DNA of 64,000 nucleotides, taken from Pannonibacter anstelovis (GTDB lineage: Bacteria > Pseudomonadota > Alphaproteobacteria > Rhizobiales > Stappiaceae). The stretch lies in contig NZ_JBAKBF010000003.1 in assembly GCF_036881715.1 (NCBI RefSeq), positions 434,001-498,000 of the forward strand, given 5' to 3'. A model generated the notes under the pieces. That model saw only the letters and a program-made list of their open reading frames with translations. It was not told the DNA's origin and searched no databases. Every line of letters begins with the position of its first letter. Position 1 is the stretch's first letter. The position numbers and the translations under genes are program-made. Positions 20,504 to 28,563 of this stretch are shown here, in pieces.

Positions 20504-20971
20504 TCACCCCCGCCCGCGGTAGGGCTGCACGCCCTGCTCAGGGATCCACACACCCTCAGGTGCCGGGCCGGTCTGGTAGAACACATCAATTGGAATGCCG
20601 CCGCGCGGATACCAGTAGCCGCCGATGCGCAGCCATTGCGGTGAGAGGAATTCCACCAGCCGCTTGCCGATCGATACTGTGCAGTCCTCATGGAAAGCGC
20701 CGTGGTTGCGAAAGGAGCCGAGGAAAAGCTTCAGCGACTTGCTCTCCACCAGCCAGTCACCGGGCACATAGTCAATGACGAGATGGGCGAAATCCGGTGC
20801 ACCGGTGATCGGGCAGAGCGAGGTGAACTCGGGTGCCACGAAACGCACCATGTAGCCGGTACCCGCCTGCGGGTTGGGAACGCGCTCCAGCACGGCGTCT
20901 TCCGGGCTCTGGGGCAGGGCGGTGGATGACCCGAGCTGGGTCAGGTTCTGATAGATGGTCTTGTCACTCAT
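20504..20971 (-). CDS. queF: NADPH-dependent preQ0 reductase QueF (short type)
   Basis: This 155-residue unimodular QueF reduces the nitrile of preQ0 to the amine preQ1. The catalytic cysteine is C53 in SLCPITGAPD with acid D60, and the substrate-binding stretch VESKSLKLFLGSFRNHGAFHEDC is intact. ATG 20971 is chosen because GGAG lies seven bases upstream; an in-frame GTG at 20977 overlaps that site. It is the last gene of the que operon, two bases after queE. Its product preQ1 is the ligand of the riboswitch ahead of queC. Confidence 0.96.
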   Translation of the reverse strand: MSDKTIYQNLTQLGSSTALPQSPEDAVLERVPNPQAGTGYMVRFVAPEFTSLCPITGAPDFAHLVIDYVPGDWLVESKSLKLFLGSFRNHGAFHEDCTVSIGKRLVEFLSPQWLRIGGYWYPRGGIPIDVFYQTGPAPEGVWIPEQGVQPYRGRG

Positions 20972-20973
20972 GG

Positions 20974-21702
20974 TCACACTCCGCGAAGGTTGCCCCAGAT
21001 GAGGGTATGAAGTTGCGGCAGGATGCTGGCCTCGAACCAGCGGTCATTGGCGGCCCGGCCGATCAGCCAGCGCAGCCGCTCCATGATGCCGGGAATGTCG
21101 ATCACCGCATCCTCCTGATCCGCAGGCGGCGGTGTGTGGTTGCCGGGCTGCAGATAGACCGGCAGATGCGGATAGGCGCCTGCCACGTCTCTGGCAAAGC
21201 CGTAGTCCGCCTCGTCAAAGACGACGAATTTCAGTGCAATGGCCGTATTGGGGCCAGCGGCAGCTATGGCATCCGCCAGCGCCTTGCGGTCAAACGCCAT
21301 GCCGCTGGATGGCGGCTTGGGGCTGAGGCTGAGGACGTCGAGTGCCGCAAACCAGTCCCGCGACAGGCTGCCTTGGGTTTCCAGCGCGAACCGGTAGCCC
21401 TCGCGCTTGCCCAGTTCAATCAGCCGGCCCAGCGGCTGGATGGCCGGGTTGCCGCCCGATACAGTGACCATCAGCGGCTCGCCGCCGGACAGGCGCCGCA
21501 CTTCATCCATCACGGCGTCAGCGCTCATGGGCGTCCAGGTGTCCCGGTAGGCGCTGTCCACCGCATGCAGCGTGTCGCACCAGGAGCAGCGGAAATCGCA
21601 GCCGCCGGTGCGCACGAAGACGGTGGCCATGCCGATCAGCGCGCCTTCGCCCTGAATGGTGGGACCGAAGATCTCGCTGATGCGCAGGGTCTCGCCGCTC
21701 AT
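20974..21702 (-). CDS. queE: 7-carboxy-7-deazaguanine synthase QueE
   Basis: This 242-residue radical-SAM enzyme contracts 6-carboxytetrahydropterin to the deazaguanine ring. The cluster motif is C35-x3-C39-x2-C42 (GGCDFRCSWCD) after the family-specific FGPTIQGEG. VTVSGGNPA and FALETQG follow as in other QueE proteins. The start ATG overlaps the queD stop (ATGA). It acts after QueD and before QueC in preQ0 synthesis. Confidence 0.95.
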   Translation of the reverse strand: MSGETLRISEIFGPTIQGEGALIGMATVFVRTGGCDFRCSWCDTLHAVDSAYRDTWTPMSADAVMDEVRRLSGGEPLMVTVSGGNPAIQPLGRLIELGKREGYRFALETQGSLSRDWFAALDVLSLSPKPPSSGMAFDRKALADAIAAAGPNTAIALKFVVFDEADYGFARDVAGAYPHLPVYLQPGNHTPPPADQEDAVIDIPGIMERLRWLIGRAANDRWFEASILPQLHTLIWGNLRGV

Positions 21703-22085
21703 GCGCCGCACCCGCAGCCGCAGCTGCCTTTCGGACGGTACTCGGCCATGGTCTTGGGGGTTTCGCGCACACGCACGGCGCTCACCTCCGGCCAGCGCGC
21801 CTTGCACCAGTCGTAGAAGAGTTTTGCCATGCGCTCGGCGGTGACATTGCCGTTGCCCAGCACATCGTTGAGATGGCGGTGGTCGAGGGTGTCATCGAGC
21901 CAGTTCTTGAAGGGCCCAAGCTCCCGGTAGTCCCGCACGAAGCCAACGCTGTCCAGCGTCTCGGACATCAGCTCCACCTCGACCACATAATTGTGTCCAT
22001 GCAGCCGGGCACAGGGGTGGTCTTCGGGCAGGCCGAAGATCTGGTGGGAGGCGGAGAAATGAAACTCCTTGGCGATCCTAAACAC
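21699..22085 (-). CDS. queD: 6-carboxy-5,6,7,8-tetrahydropterin synthase QueD
   Basis: This 128-residue enzyme of the 6-pyruvoyltetrahydropterin synthase fold makes 6-carboxytetrahydropterin from dihydroneopterin triphosphate. The zinc histidines lie in HFSASH (H14) and LHGHNY (H29, H31), with the catalytic cysteine C25 in HPCARLHGH. The C-terminus ends in an unusual Cys/Gly-rich CGCGCGA. The start is GTG 22085: an AAGGAGG lies six bases upstream and the gene overlaps the end of queC by 8 bases. Confidence 0.93.
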   Translation of the reverse strand: MFRIAKEFHFSASHQIFGLPEDHPCARLHGHNYVVEVELMSETLDSVGFVRDYRELGPFKNWLDDTLDHRHLNDVLGNGNVTAERMAKLFYDWCKARWPEVSAVRVRETPKTMAEYRPKGSCGCGCGA

Positions 22086-22767
22086 CGCAGGCCTCCTTCC
22101 AGAAATCCGGGTCGGCATAGGTGGTGGGATCTTCCGCGCCCGCCAGATGGAAGGCCTCGCGCCGCTCCACGCAGGTGCCGCAGCGCCCGCAGTGGATTTC
22201 CCCGCCCTTGTAGCAGGACCAGGAGCGGGTGTAGTCGACGCCAAGCCGCACACCTTCTGCGGCAATGGCGGCCTTGTCCGTGTGGACATAGGGCGTGTAG
22301 AGCCGCACATCCGCGACGCCTGCCAGCGCCTGGCGCTGCATCGTCTCGAAGGCTTCCGTAAAGCCGGGGCGGCAGTCGGGATAGATGAAGTGATCCCCGC
22401 CGTGGACGGCGGTTGCGACCGCCTCGGCCCCGCGTGCCGCAGCAATGCCGAAGGCAATGGCCAGCATGATGGCATTGCGGTTCGGCACCACGGTGATGCG
22501 CATGGTTTCTTCGGCATAGTGGCCATCGGGAACGGCCACGTCATCCGTCAGGGCCGAACCGGAGAGCTGGCGGCCGATGCCGGAAATGTCGATGACGATA
22601 TGCTCGACGCCCAGATCATCCGCACAGGCTCTGGCAAAATCCAGCTCCTTGAGGTGCCTCTGGCCGTAGTTGAAGGAAACGAGCCCGATCAGCTCGTGTT
22701 CTTGCGCAACCTTGTGCGCAAGGGTGACGGAATCCATTCCGCCGGAACAGACGACAAGCGTTTTCAA
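22078..22767 (-). CDS. queC: 7-cyano-7-deazaguanine synthase QueC
   Basis: This 229-residue ATP-dependent enzyme converts 7-carboxy-7-deazaguanine and ammonia to preQ0. The PP-loop SGGMDS (residues 8-13) and four zinc cysteines (C185, C193, C196, C199 in SCYKGGEIHCGRCGTC) are all present. It is the first gene of the queC-D-E-F operon. The start is a TTG (22765-22767), with AAGGGA seven bases upstream lying inside the preQ1-I riboswitch. Confidence 0.96.
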   Translation of the reverse strand: MKTLVVCSGGMDSVTLAHKVAQEHELIGLVSFNYGQRHLKELDFARACADDLGVEHIVIDISGIGRQLSGSALTDDVAVPDGHYAEETMRITVVPNRNAIMLAIAFGIAAARGAEAVATAVHGGDHFIYPDCRPGFTEAFETMQRQALAGVADVRLYTPYVHTDKAAIAAEGVRLGVDYTRSWSCYKGGEIHCGRCGTCVERREAFHLAGAEDPTTYADPDFWKEACGV

Positions 22768-22774
22768 AGATGTG

Positions 22775-22814
22775 TCCCTTGTTTTCGCTGGAACCGGGTA
22801 GGCTGCGACCGGTT
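22775..22814 (-). promoter_or_regulatory. preQ1-I riboswitch controlling translation of queC
   Basis: Reading the minus strand, stem P1 AACCGG (22814-22809) pairs with CCGGTT (22797-22792). The loop begins TCGCAG, and the tail is A-rich (CGAAAACAAGGGA, ending at 22775). The loop TCGCAG and the tail AAAACAAGG are the same as in the Thermoanaerobacter tengcongensis preQ1-I aptamer as I know it. The tail AAGGGA is also the Shine-Dalgarno of queC, so preQ1 binding would hide it. A separate 6-bp hairpin lies just upstream (22818-22837). Confidence 0.85.
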
Positions 22815-22938
22815 GACCGCCCGAAGGCAGACGGGCGCCTTTTAGCAGCAGTTCTGCAAAAGGGAAGGGAAAACGCCCGGATTTTGCCGTTTACCTTGCG
22901 TAAAGAATCGTTAACTCTTTGTTGAGATGATTCGGCCA

Positions 22939-22980
22939 TGTCCTGTTCGAAACGGGACAGAGACGGAGGGCCAGAAGGCC
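22939..22980 (+). other. Structured leader of the unknown gene at 23022
   Basis: Two hairpins sit in the untranslated stretch: GTCCTGTT/AACGGGAC (22939-22957, one G·T pair) and GGGCC-AGAA-GGCCC just after it. Function unknown. Confidence 0.35.
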
Positions 22981-23021
22981 CGGCAGGCCGCCACAGGCAG
23001 CAAAATAGCCAGGAGGGCCCC

Positions 23022-23468
23022 ATGTCATCAGGATTGGAACGGGTGTTGCCGCCATCCGGTATCGTGCAGGCAACCGAACACAGCGACCATCGCCGCCGCG
23101 AGCGGGAGCATGAGCAGCACAACGAGCAACAGTCGGGCGAACAGCAGTCTGGCGAGGGCTTTGAAGACGCCCTGACAGGCGAAGGCAATCTGATGGCTGG
23201 CGCGATTGCCGGACCGCAGGCGGAGGAACCGGCCGTTCTGGTCGAGACAAGCCCGGAAGTCAGCCATACGCTGGATGGCATCGCGGCCTACAGGGCCGCT
23301 GCCGATCAGGCTCAGCGCAGGCCGTCAGGTCCGCACAGCGCCCTTCCGGCCAGCCGCCCCCTGCCGCAGCGCGCCACCCGCGACCATCAGCCGCCCGCCG
23401 TTGTGCGCCATGCCTATGAGGACCACGGCGGCCAGATCGAGCATCACGCCGTCAACGTAGCGACGTGA
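23022..23468 (+). CDS. Hypothetical hydrophilic protein
   Basis: The 148-residue product is not recognised. An AGGAGG lies six bases before ATG 23022, and third codon positions are strongly G/C, so the frame looks genuinely coding. The protein is hydrophilic and probably largely disordered: a Glu/Gln/His-rich segment (about residues 24-45, RRREREHEQHNEQQSGEQQS), an alanine-rich middle, and a His/Pro-rich C-terminus. There is no signal peptide or transmembrane segment. It is divergent from the que operon and convergent with ftsY, on the opposite strand from both. No function is proposed. Confidence 0.6.
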   Translation: MSSGLERVLPPSGIVQATEHSDHRRREREHEQHNEQQSGEQQSGEGFEDALTGEGNLMAGAIAGPQAEEPAVLVETSPEVSHTLDGIAAYRAAADQAQRRPSGPHSALPASRPLPQRATRDHQPPAVVRHAYEDHGGQIEHHAVNVAT

Positions 23469-23512
23469 GGGGCAGAAGGGTGTGAGGCAAGGGGACGGCT
23501 GAACTCCAGCCC

Positions 23513-24754
23513 TTACCGCGCAAGCCCTGCAATCGCCTCGGCAAAGTCTTCGGCGGAGAAGGGTTCGAGGTCGTCGATACCTTCGCCGACGCCGATAAAA
23601 TGTACCGGCAGCTTGTGCCTTGCGGCGATGGCAACAAGAATGCCGCCGCGGGCGGTGCCGTCCAGCTTGGTCATGACGAGGCCGGTGACTCCTGCCACCT
23701 TGCCGAAGATTTCGACCTGGTTCATGGCGTTCTGGCCCGTGGTGGCGTCCAGCGTCAGGATCACGTCATGCGGGGCATCGGGGGTCTGCTTGCGGATGAC
23801 GCGGACCACTTTTTCCAGTTCCGCCATCAGCTCGGCCTTGTTCTGCAGCCGGCCGGCCGTGTCGATCAAAAGCACGTCGACGCCCTTGTCCTTCGCTGCC
23901 TGCATGGCATCAAAGGCAAGTCCGGCGGCATCTGCGCCTGCTTCCCGGGCCACCACTTCGGCGCCTGTCCGCTGGCCCCAGATCTTCAGCTGTTCGACGG
24001 CAGCAGCGCGGAAGGTGTCACCCGCCGCCAGCATCACCGTCTTTCCTTCGGCGGAGAGCTTTGCAGCCAGCTTGCCGATGGTCGTGGTCTTGCCGGTGCC
24101 GTTGACACCCACCATCAGCACCACATGCGGGCTGTGGCCCCGGTCGAGGTCCAGCGGCCGGGCGGCAGGCTCCAGCACCTTGCGCACCTCTTCGGCGAGC
24201 ACCTTGCGGACTTCTTCGGGAGAAATTTCCTTGTCGAAACGCCCTTCGGAGAGGCGCTCCGTGATGGCGCCGGCTGTCTCAAGGCCAAGATCTGCTTGAA
24301 GGAGAATGTCCTCCAGATCCTCCAGCATCCCCGCATCCAGCTTGCGCTTGGTGAAGATCGCCGAAATACCTTCGGTTAGCGCCGACGACGAGCGGGCAAG
24401 GCCCTTGCGCAGACGCTGGAACCAGGAGAGCTTCTCTTGCGGTTCAGTGACGGCAACCGGCGCAGGAACCGCAGCGGGAGCGGGGGGCACTGCCTCTGCC
24501 TCTGCCTCTGCCTCTGTTGCCGGTTCATCCTCCGGCTCGGGTTCTGCTTCGGCCACGGCCTCAGGTTCCGGCTGTTCTTCGGGAAGAACCGTTTCGATGG
24601 CCGCTTCTTCAGCGGCCTCAACCTCAGCCTCAGGGGCTGGAGATGCAGCCTTCTCGCCGGTCAGGATCTCCGTTTCCGGCTTCAGCTCTCCGGCAGCCGT
24701 GCTGTCTTTGCCGCCGAACAAACGGCCCAGAAAGCCGCGCTTCTTCTCGTTCAT
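23513..24754 (-). CDS. ftsY: Signal recognition particle receptor FtsY
   Basis: This 413-residue SRP-receptor GTPase targets nascent membrane proteins. The N-terminal A domain (about residues 15-105) is acidic with a run of Glu-Ala repeats. The N domain follows, then the G domain with GVNGTGKTTTIGKLA, DTFRAAAVEQL, DTAGRLQNK and TKLDGTARGG. It lies downstream of mtaB on the same strand with a 33-base gap, so dapF-mtaB-ftsY are probably one transcript. Confidence 0.97.
   Translation of the reverse strand: MNEKKRGFLGRLFGGKDSTAAGELKPETEILTGEKAASPAPEAEVEAAEEAAIETVLPEEQPEPEAVAEAEPEPEDEPATEAEAEAEAVPPAPAAVPAPVAVTEPQEKLSWFQRLRKGLARSSSALTEGISAIFTKRKLDAGMLEDLEDILLQADLGLETAGAITERLSEGRFDKEISPEEVRKVLAEEVRKVLEPAARPLDLDRGHSPHVVLMVGVNGTGKTTTIGKLAAKLSAEGKTVMLAAGDTFRAAAVEQLKIWGQRTGAEVVAREAGADAAGLAFDAMQAAKDKGVDVLLIDTAGRLQNKAELMAELEKVVRVIRKQTPDAPHDVILTLDATTGQNAMNQVEIFGKVAGVTGLVMTKLDGTARGGILVAIAARHKLPVHFIGVGEGIDDLEPFSAEDFAEAIAGLAR
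24491..24514. repeat. Tandem hexamer repeat inside ftsY
   Basis: Four perfect copies of TGCCTC encode the EAEAEAEA stretch of the FtsY acidic domain. Repeat number could vary between strains without shifting the frame. Confidence 0.85.
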
Positions 24755-24787
24755 GAACCTGTCCTGCCGCTGAAGTCTGTCCCGCCC

Positions 24788-26056
24788 TCAGGCGGCCTGT
24801 GAAAGAAGCGCGCCGAGAAGATGGCGCCCGGTGTGGCCGGTGATGCGGGTTTCGATGATCTGCCCGGCCTCGCCGCCATCCACCTCGACCTGTGTGAACT
24901 GCTCGGTCCGCCCCAGCCCCTCGCGCTCCAGCAGAATGGGGCGCAGCAGGCCGACTTCAGCACTGAGATGAGCCGCCAGCGCCGCCTCGCCCTTGAGGCG
25001 CAGCCGTGCGGCGCGCTCCTTGATGAGGCCCTTGGCCAGCTGCGGCATGCGCGCAGCCGGAGTGCCCGGACGGGGGGAGAAGGGGAAGACATGCAGATGC
25101 GTCAGCCCGCATTCATCGACGATGGCCAGAGTATTGGCGAACATCTCTTCCGTCTCGGTGGGGAAGCCGGCGATGATGTCGGCGCCGAAGACAACATCCG
25201 GGCGCAGGCGCCGTACCTCATCGCAGAAGCGGATGGTGTCGGCCCTCAGGTGCCGCCGCTTCATGCGCTTCAGGATCATGTCGTCGCCTGCCTGCAGCGA
25301 CAGGTGGAAATGCGGCATCAGCCGCTCGTCTTCGGCAATGACGCGCATCAGCTCGTCATCGGCCTCGATGGAATCGATGGATGACAGCCGCAGCCGCTTC
25401 AGGTCCGGCACCAGCTTCAGGATCTTGGCCACCAGCGTGCCAAGGCGCGGCGTGCCGGGAAGGTCGGCGCCATAGGAGGTGATGTCCACCCCGGTGATGA
25501 CAATTTCGCGATAGCCGTTCTCCACGAGGCGCCGCACCTGATCAACGACGACGCCCATGGGCACCGAACGTGAATTGCCCCGGCCATAGGGGATGATGCA
25601 GAAGGTGCAGCGGTGGTCGCAGCCGTTCTGCACCTGCACGAAGGCGCGGGCGCGGCCTTCCAGCCCGTCAATCAGGTGACCGGCGGTCTCGCGCACGCTC
25701 ATGATGTCGTTGACGCGCACCTTCTCGCTGGCATCAAGGCCGAACTGGGCGATGCGGCCATAGGAGGCGCGCTCCAGCTTTTCCGAGTTGCCGAGCACCA
25801 GATCCACTTCCTCCATTTCGGAGAACTTGGCCGTTTCGGTCTGGGCGGCGCAGCCGGTGACGATGATCTTGGCTTGCGGATTGTCGCGGCGGGCCTTGCG
25901 CACGGCCTGACGCGCCTGACGCACCGCTTCGGAGGTGACCGCGCAGGTGTTGATCAGGATGGCATCCTTGAGGCCCGCAGCTTCCGCCTCGCGCTTCATC
26001 ACTTCCGATTCATAGGAATTCAGCCGGCAGCCGAAGGTGACGACATCAATGCTCAC
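24788..26056 (-). CDS. mtaB: tRNA t6A37 methylthiotransferase MtaB
   Basis: This 422-residue radical-SAM methylthiotransferase forms ms2t6A at position 37 of tRNAs reading ANN codons. The N-terminal UPF0004 cysteines C10, C38 and C69 hold the auxiliary cluster. C146, C150 and C153 (NGCDHRCTFC) hold the SAM cluster. A C-terminal TRAM-like segment follows (about 360-420). The order and the N-terminus VVTFGCRLNSYESE fit MtaB rather than MiaB or RimO. Its start overlaps the dapF stop by 4 bases. Confidence 0.92.
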   Translation of the reverse strand: MSIDVVTFGCRLNSYESEVMKREAEAAGLKDAILINTCAVTSEAVRQARQAVRKARRDNPQAKIIVTGCAAQTETAKFSEMEEVDLVLGNSEKLERASYGRIAQFGLDASEKVRVNDIMSVRETAGHLIDGLEGRARAFVQVQNGCDHRCTFCIIPYGRGNSRSVPMGVVVDQVRRLVENGYREIVITGVDITSYGADLPGTPRLGTLVAKILKLVPDLKRLRLSSIDSIEADDELMRVIAEDERLMPHFHLSLQAGDDMILKRMKRRHLRADTIRFCDEVRRLRPDVVFGADIIAGFPTETEEMFANTLAIVDECGLTHLHVFPFSPRPGTPAARMPQLAKGLIKERAARLRLKGEAALAAHLSAEVGLLRPILLEREGLGRTEQFTQVEVDGGEAGQIIETRITGHTGRHLLGALLSQAA

Positions 26057-26973
26057 AGGGCGGTCTCCATGGCGGGGGCGGCGGCATCCAGCTCTGCATC
26101 CCCCGGTCCGGTGCGGGTGAAGGTCATGGCCTTGAAGTCCACTTCACCCTCGTATTCAACTTCTGTCAGGCCGGTCATCAGCACGTGATTGTCACTCTCG
26201 CGCCAGCTGATCGTCAGTGGCCCGCCCGGCAGATGCACGGTGGAAGTGCGGTCCGCGCGGTTGTCTCGGGCAGCGGCCACGGCGACGGCACAGGCGCCGG
26301 TGCCGCAGGCGCGGGTAAGGCCTGCGCCACGCTCCCACACCCGCACGCGGATTTCCTTACGGGATATCACCTGCGCCAGCGAAATATTGGCCCCTTCCGG
26401 GAACAGCGGATGATGCTCAAGCAGCGGGCCGATCCGGCCAAGATCGTAGGCGTCCACATTGGAAACCCAGAACACCGCATGCGGATTGCCCATGCTGACC
26501 ACGGCAGGCGTGTGCAGGATGGGGTCATCAATCGGGCCGATCTGCAGCTCCACTGCACGGGTGTCGGCAAACTCTTCGGCAAGCGGGATCTCGTTCCAGT
26601 TGAAGCGCGGCTCGCCCATGTCGACGGTGACCGAACGCGGGCCGTCTTCTGCCTTGCGGGCCAGCAGCAATCCGGCGCGCGTCTCGATGCTTACTGCATC
26701 AACGCCCTTTTCCTCCATCAGCAGGCGGCCGATGCAGCGGGTCGCGTTGCCGCAGGCAGAGACTTCCGATCCGTCGCGGTTATGGATGCGCATGAAGGCA
26801 TCCGCCCCGGAAGGCGAGCGCTCGACGGTGATCATCTGGTCAAAGCCGATGCCGGAGGCGCGGTCTCCCAGCGCGGCAATCACCTCAGGGCTCAGCCGCA
26901 GCGGTGCCTCGCGGGCATCCCAGACAACGAAATCGTTGCCAAGGCCATTCATCTTCAAAAACGGTCTGCGCAT
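26053..26973 (-). CDS. dapF: Diaminopimelate epimerase
   Basis: This 306-residue cofactor-independent racemase converts LL- to meso-diaminopimelate for peptidoglycan and lysine. The paired catalytic cysteines are C74 (SACGNATRC) and C223 (RACGTGAC). The N-terminus FLKMNGLGNDFVVWD is family-typical, which is why ATG 26973 is preferred over an upstream TTG at 27000. The stop overlaps mtaB (ATGA), a pairing common in Rhizobiales. Confidence 0.96.
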   Translation of the reverse strand: MRRPFLKMNGLGNDFVVWDAREAPLRLSPEVIAALGDRASGIGFDQMITVERSPSGADAFMRIHNRDGSEVSACGNATRCIGRLLMEEKGVDAVSIETRAGLLLARKAEDGPRSVTVDMGEPRFNWNEIPLAEEFADTRAVELQIGPIDDPILHTPAVVSMGNPHAVFWVSNVDAYDLGRIGPLLEHHPLFPEGANISLAQVISRKEIRVRVWERGAGLTRACGTGACAVAVAAARDNRADRTSTVHLPGGPLTISWRESDNHVLMTGLTEVEYEGEVDFKAMTFTRTGPGDAELDAAAPAMETAL

Positions 26974-27118
26974 CGGCGCTGTGCCTGTCAGGTTCTGCAA
27001 GCAGGGCTGCAGAAGGTTTGTGCCGGGAGGTGCGGGATCAGCGGACCCCGTTTCCTCCTATATGGCGGAAATGGCGGCGGATTGCCAGAGCTTCGGCCTG
27101 TAGCTTCGGCCAACAGGG

Positions 27119-27661
27119 CTAACGGCGGATCTCCATCACCGCGCCGGGGCGCAGGGCCTTCAGCAGGCGGCGCATGTGAGGTTCTGCCACCGCCACGCAG
27201 CCCTCGGTCGGCGTGTAACCGGGCCGGGCGAGGTGGAAGAATATGGCGCTGCCCTTGCCTTTCACTGCGGGCGTCAGGTTGTAATCCAGCACCACGACGA
27301 TGTCATAGACCCCGTCCTGCCGCCACATCTTCTCGTGGCTGGCGGCAAAGGGCAGGCGGACGGGGGCGTTGTAGCGCGGGTGGCGCGGATCGTCGCACCA
27401 GCCGTCGTCCGGGCTCAGCGCCGTGACGGGCAGGGCCGTTTCCGGCCGCCGTCCCCGGTCGGGCCGGTAGAATACGTCCAGCACGGCAAAGCGGCCAACC
27501 GGCGTCGCCCCGTCGCCTTCACGTTTGCGCAGGGTCAAGCCGCCCTTGCCAAGGGCACAGGGCACGGTCAGGCTTCCCAGCGTCAGCGTGCCATATGAGG
27601 GGTGGCCCGGCAGGGCGCGCACGATGAGCCGCTTGTCCGCAGAAAGGGCAGGATAGGTCAT
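27119..27661 (-). CDS. L,D-transpeptidase (YkuD) family protein
   Basis: This 180-residue protein has a YkuD catalytic domain through most of its length: CALGKGGLTLRKREGDGATPVGRF, then H143 in IFFHLARPGY and the nucleophile C155 in TEGCVAV. The usual SHGC is TEGC here. No signal peptide is seen from ATG 27661, although the frame is open upstream with several alternative starts, so a longer N-terminus cannot be excluded. It would cross-link peptidoglycan or anchor proteins to it if exported. It is divergent from the response regulator gene. Confidence 0.75.
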   Translation of the reverse strand: MTYPALSADKRLIVRALPGHPSYGTLTLGSLTVPCALGKGGLTLRKREGDGATPVGRFAVLDVFYRPDRGRRPETALPVTALSPDDGWCDDPRHPRYNAPVRLPFAASHEKMWRQDGVYDIVVVLDYNLTPAVKGKGSAIFFHLARPGYTPTEGCVAVAEPHMRRLLKALRPGAVMEIRR

Positions 27662-27854
27662 GGTCCGTTTTGCTCGCATTGCATCCGGTTGATCCATCGT
27701 CATCAATCGGATGTAAAGTGGATGTGAAGCAGAATTGACGGATGAAGCTAAAAACCACCGTGATTTTTTCCCGCCTTTACGCCATTGCATGAAAGGCACT
27801 GAATCTGCCGCAGCCAATCTGGTCAGAAGTGCCGAAAGGGAACGAGGACTGCAG

Positions 27855-28538
27855 ATGAACGCACGCACCATTCTCATCGTGGATGACGACAATGACCTGC
27901 GCGAGGCGCTGGTCGAGCAGTTCTCGCTCTATGACGAATTCACCACGCAGCAGGCCTCCAGCGCCTCCGAGGGCATTGCCGCTGCCAAGGCCGGGCAGGT
28001 CGATCTTCTGCTGATGGACGTGGGGCTGCCGGATCTTGACGGGCGCGAGGGGGTGAAGCTTCTGCGCAAGGCCGGGTTCAAGGCTCCGGTGATCATGCTC
28101 ACCGGGCATGATACGGACAGCGACACGATCCTTGGCCTTGAGGCCGGGGCGAACGACTATGTGCCCAAGCCCTTCAAGTTCGCCGTGCTTCTGGCCCGCG
28201 TGCGCGCCCATCTGCGCCAGCATGAGCAGAGCGAGGACGCGACCTTCACCATCGGCCGCTATTCCTTCCGCCCCGCTGCCAAGCTGATGGTCGATGACCG
28301 CGGCAGCAAGGTGCGGCTGACGGAAAAGGAAACCTCGATCCTGAAATTCCTCTACCGGGCAGGCGAACGCGCGGTGACCCGCGATGTGCTGCTGCATGAG
28401 GTCTGGGGCTACAATTCCGGCGTCACCACCCACACGCTGGAGACCCACATCTACCGTCTGCGGCAGAAAATCGAGCGTGACCCCTCCAATGCCGAGCTTC
28501 TGGTGACGGAAGCCGGTGGATATAAGCTTGTGCCGTGA
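27855..28538 (+). CDS. OmpR/PhoB-type response regulator, CenR-like
   Basis: This 227-residue two-component regulator has a receiver domain (residues 5-118; acidic pocket D10-D12, phosphorylation site D55, lysine in YVPKPFKF). A winged-helix DNA-binding domain follows (about 130-227, VRLTEKETSILKFLYRAGERAVTRDVLLHEVWGYN… THTLETHIYRLRQKIE). The sequence resembles the CenR envelope regulator of alphaproteobacteria, but I cannot confirm orthology. ATG 27855 is chosen for its agreement with the receiver N-terminus. No sensor kinase is adjacent; the cNMP-domain gene follows after 25 bases. Confidence 0.9.
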   Translation: MNARTILIVDDDNDLREALVEQFSLYDEFTTQQASSASEGIAAAKAGQVDLLLMDVGLPDLDGREGVKLLRKAGFKAPVIMLTGHDTDSDTILGLEAGANDYVPKPFKFAVLLARVRAHLRQHEQSEDATFTIGRYSFRPAAKLMVDDRGSKVRLTEKETSILKFLYRAGERAVTRDVLLHEVWGYNSGVTTHTLETHIYRLRQKIERDPSNAELLVTEAGGYKLVP

Positions 28539-28563
28539 GCCATTTGCGGCATAACACTGAGGC

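Noticed and set aside
23028..23267. 79-codon minus-strand frame with a hydrophobic stretch, as a small membrane protein
   Set aside because: No ribosome-binding site, and it lies antisense to the better-supported plus-strand gene at 23022-23468. The Leu/Ala run is explained by the complement of Gln/Glu codons.
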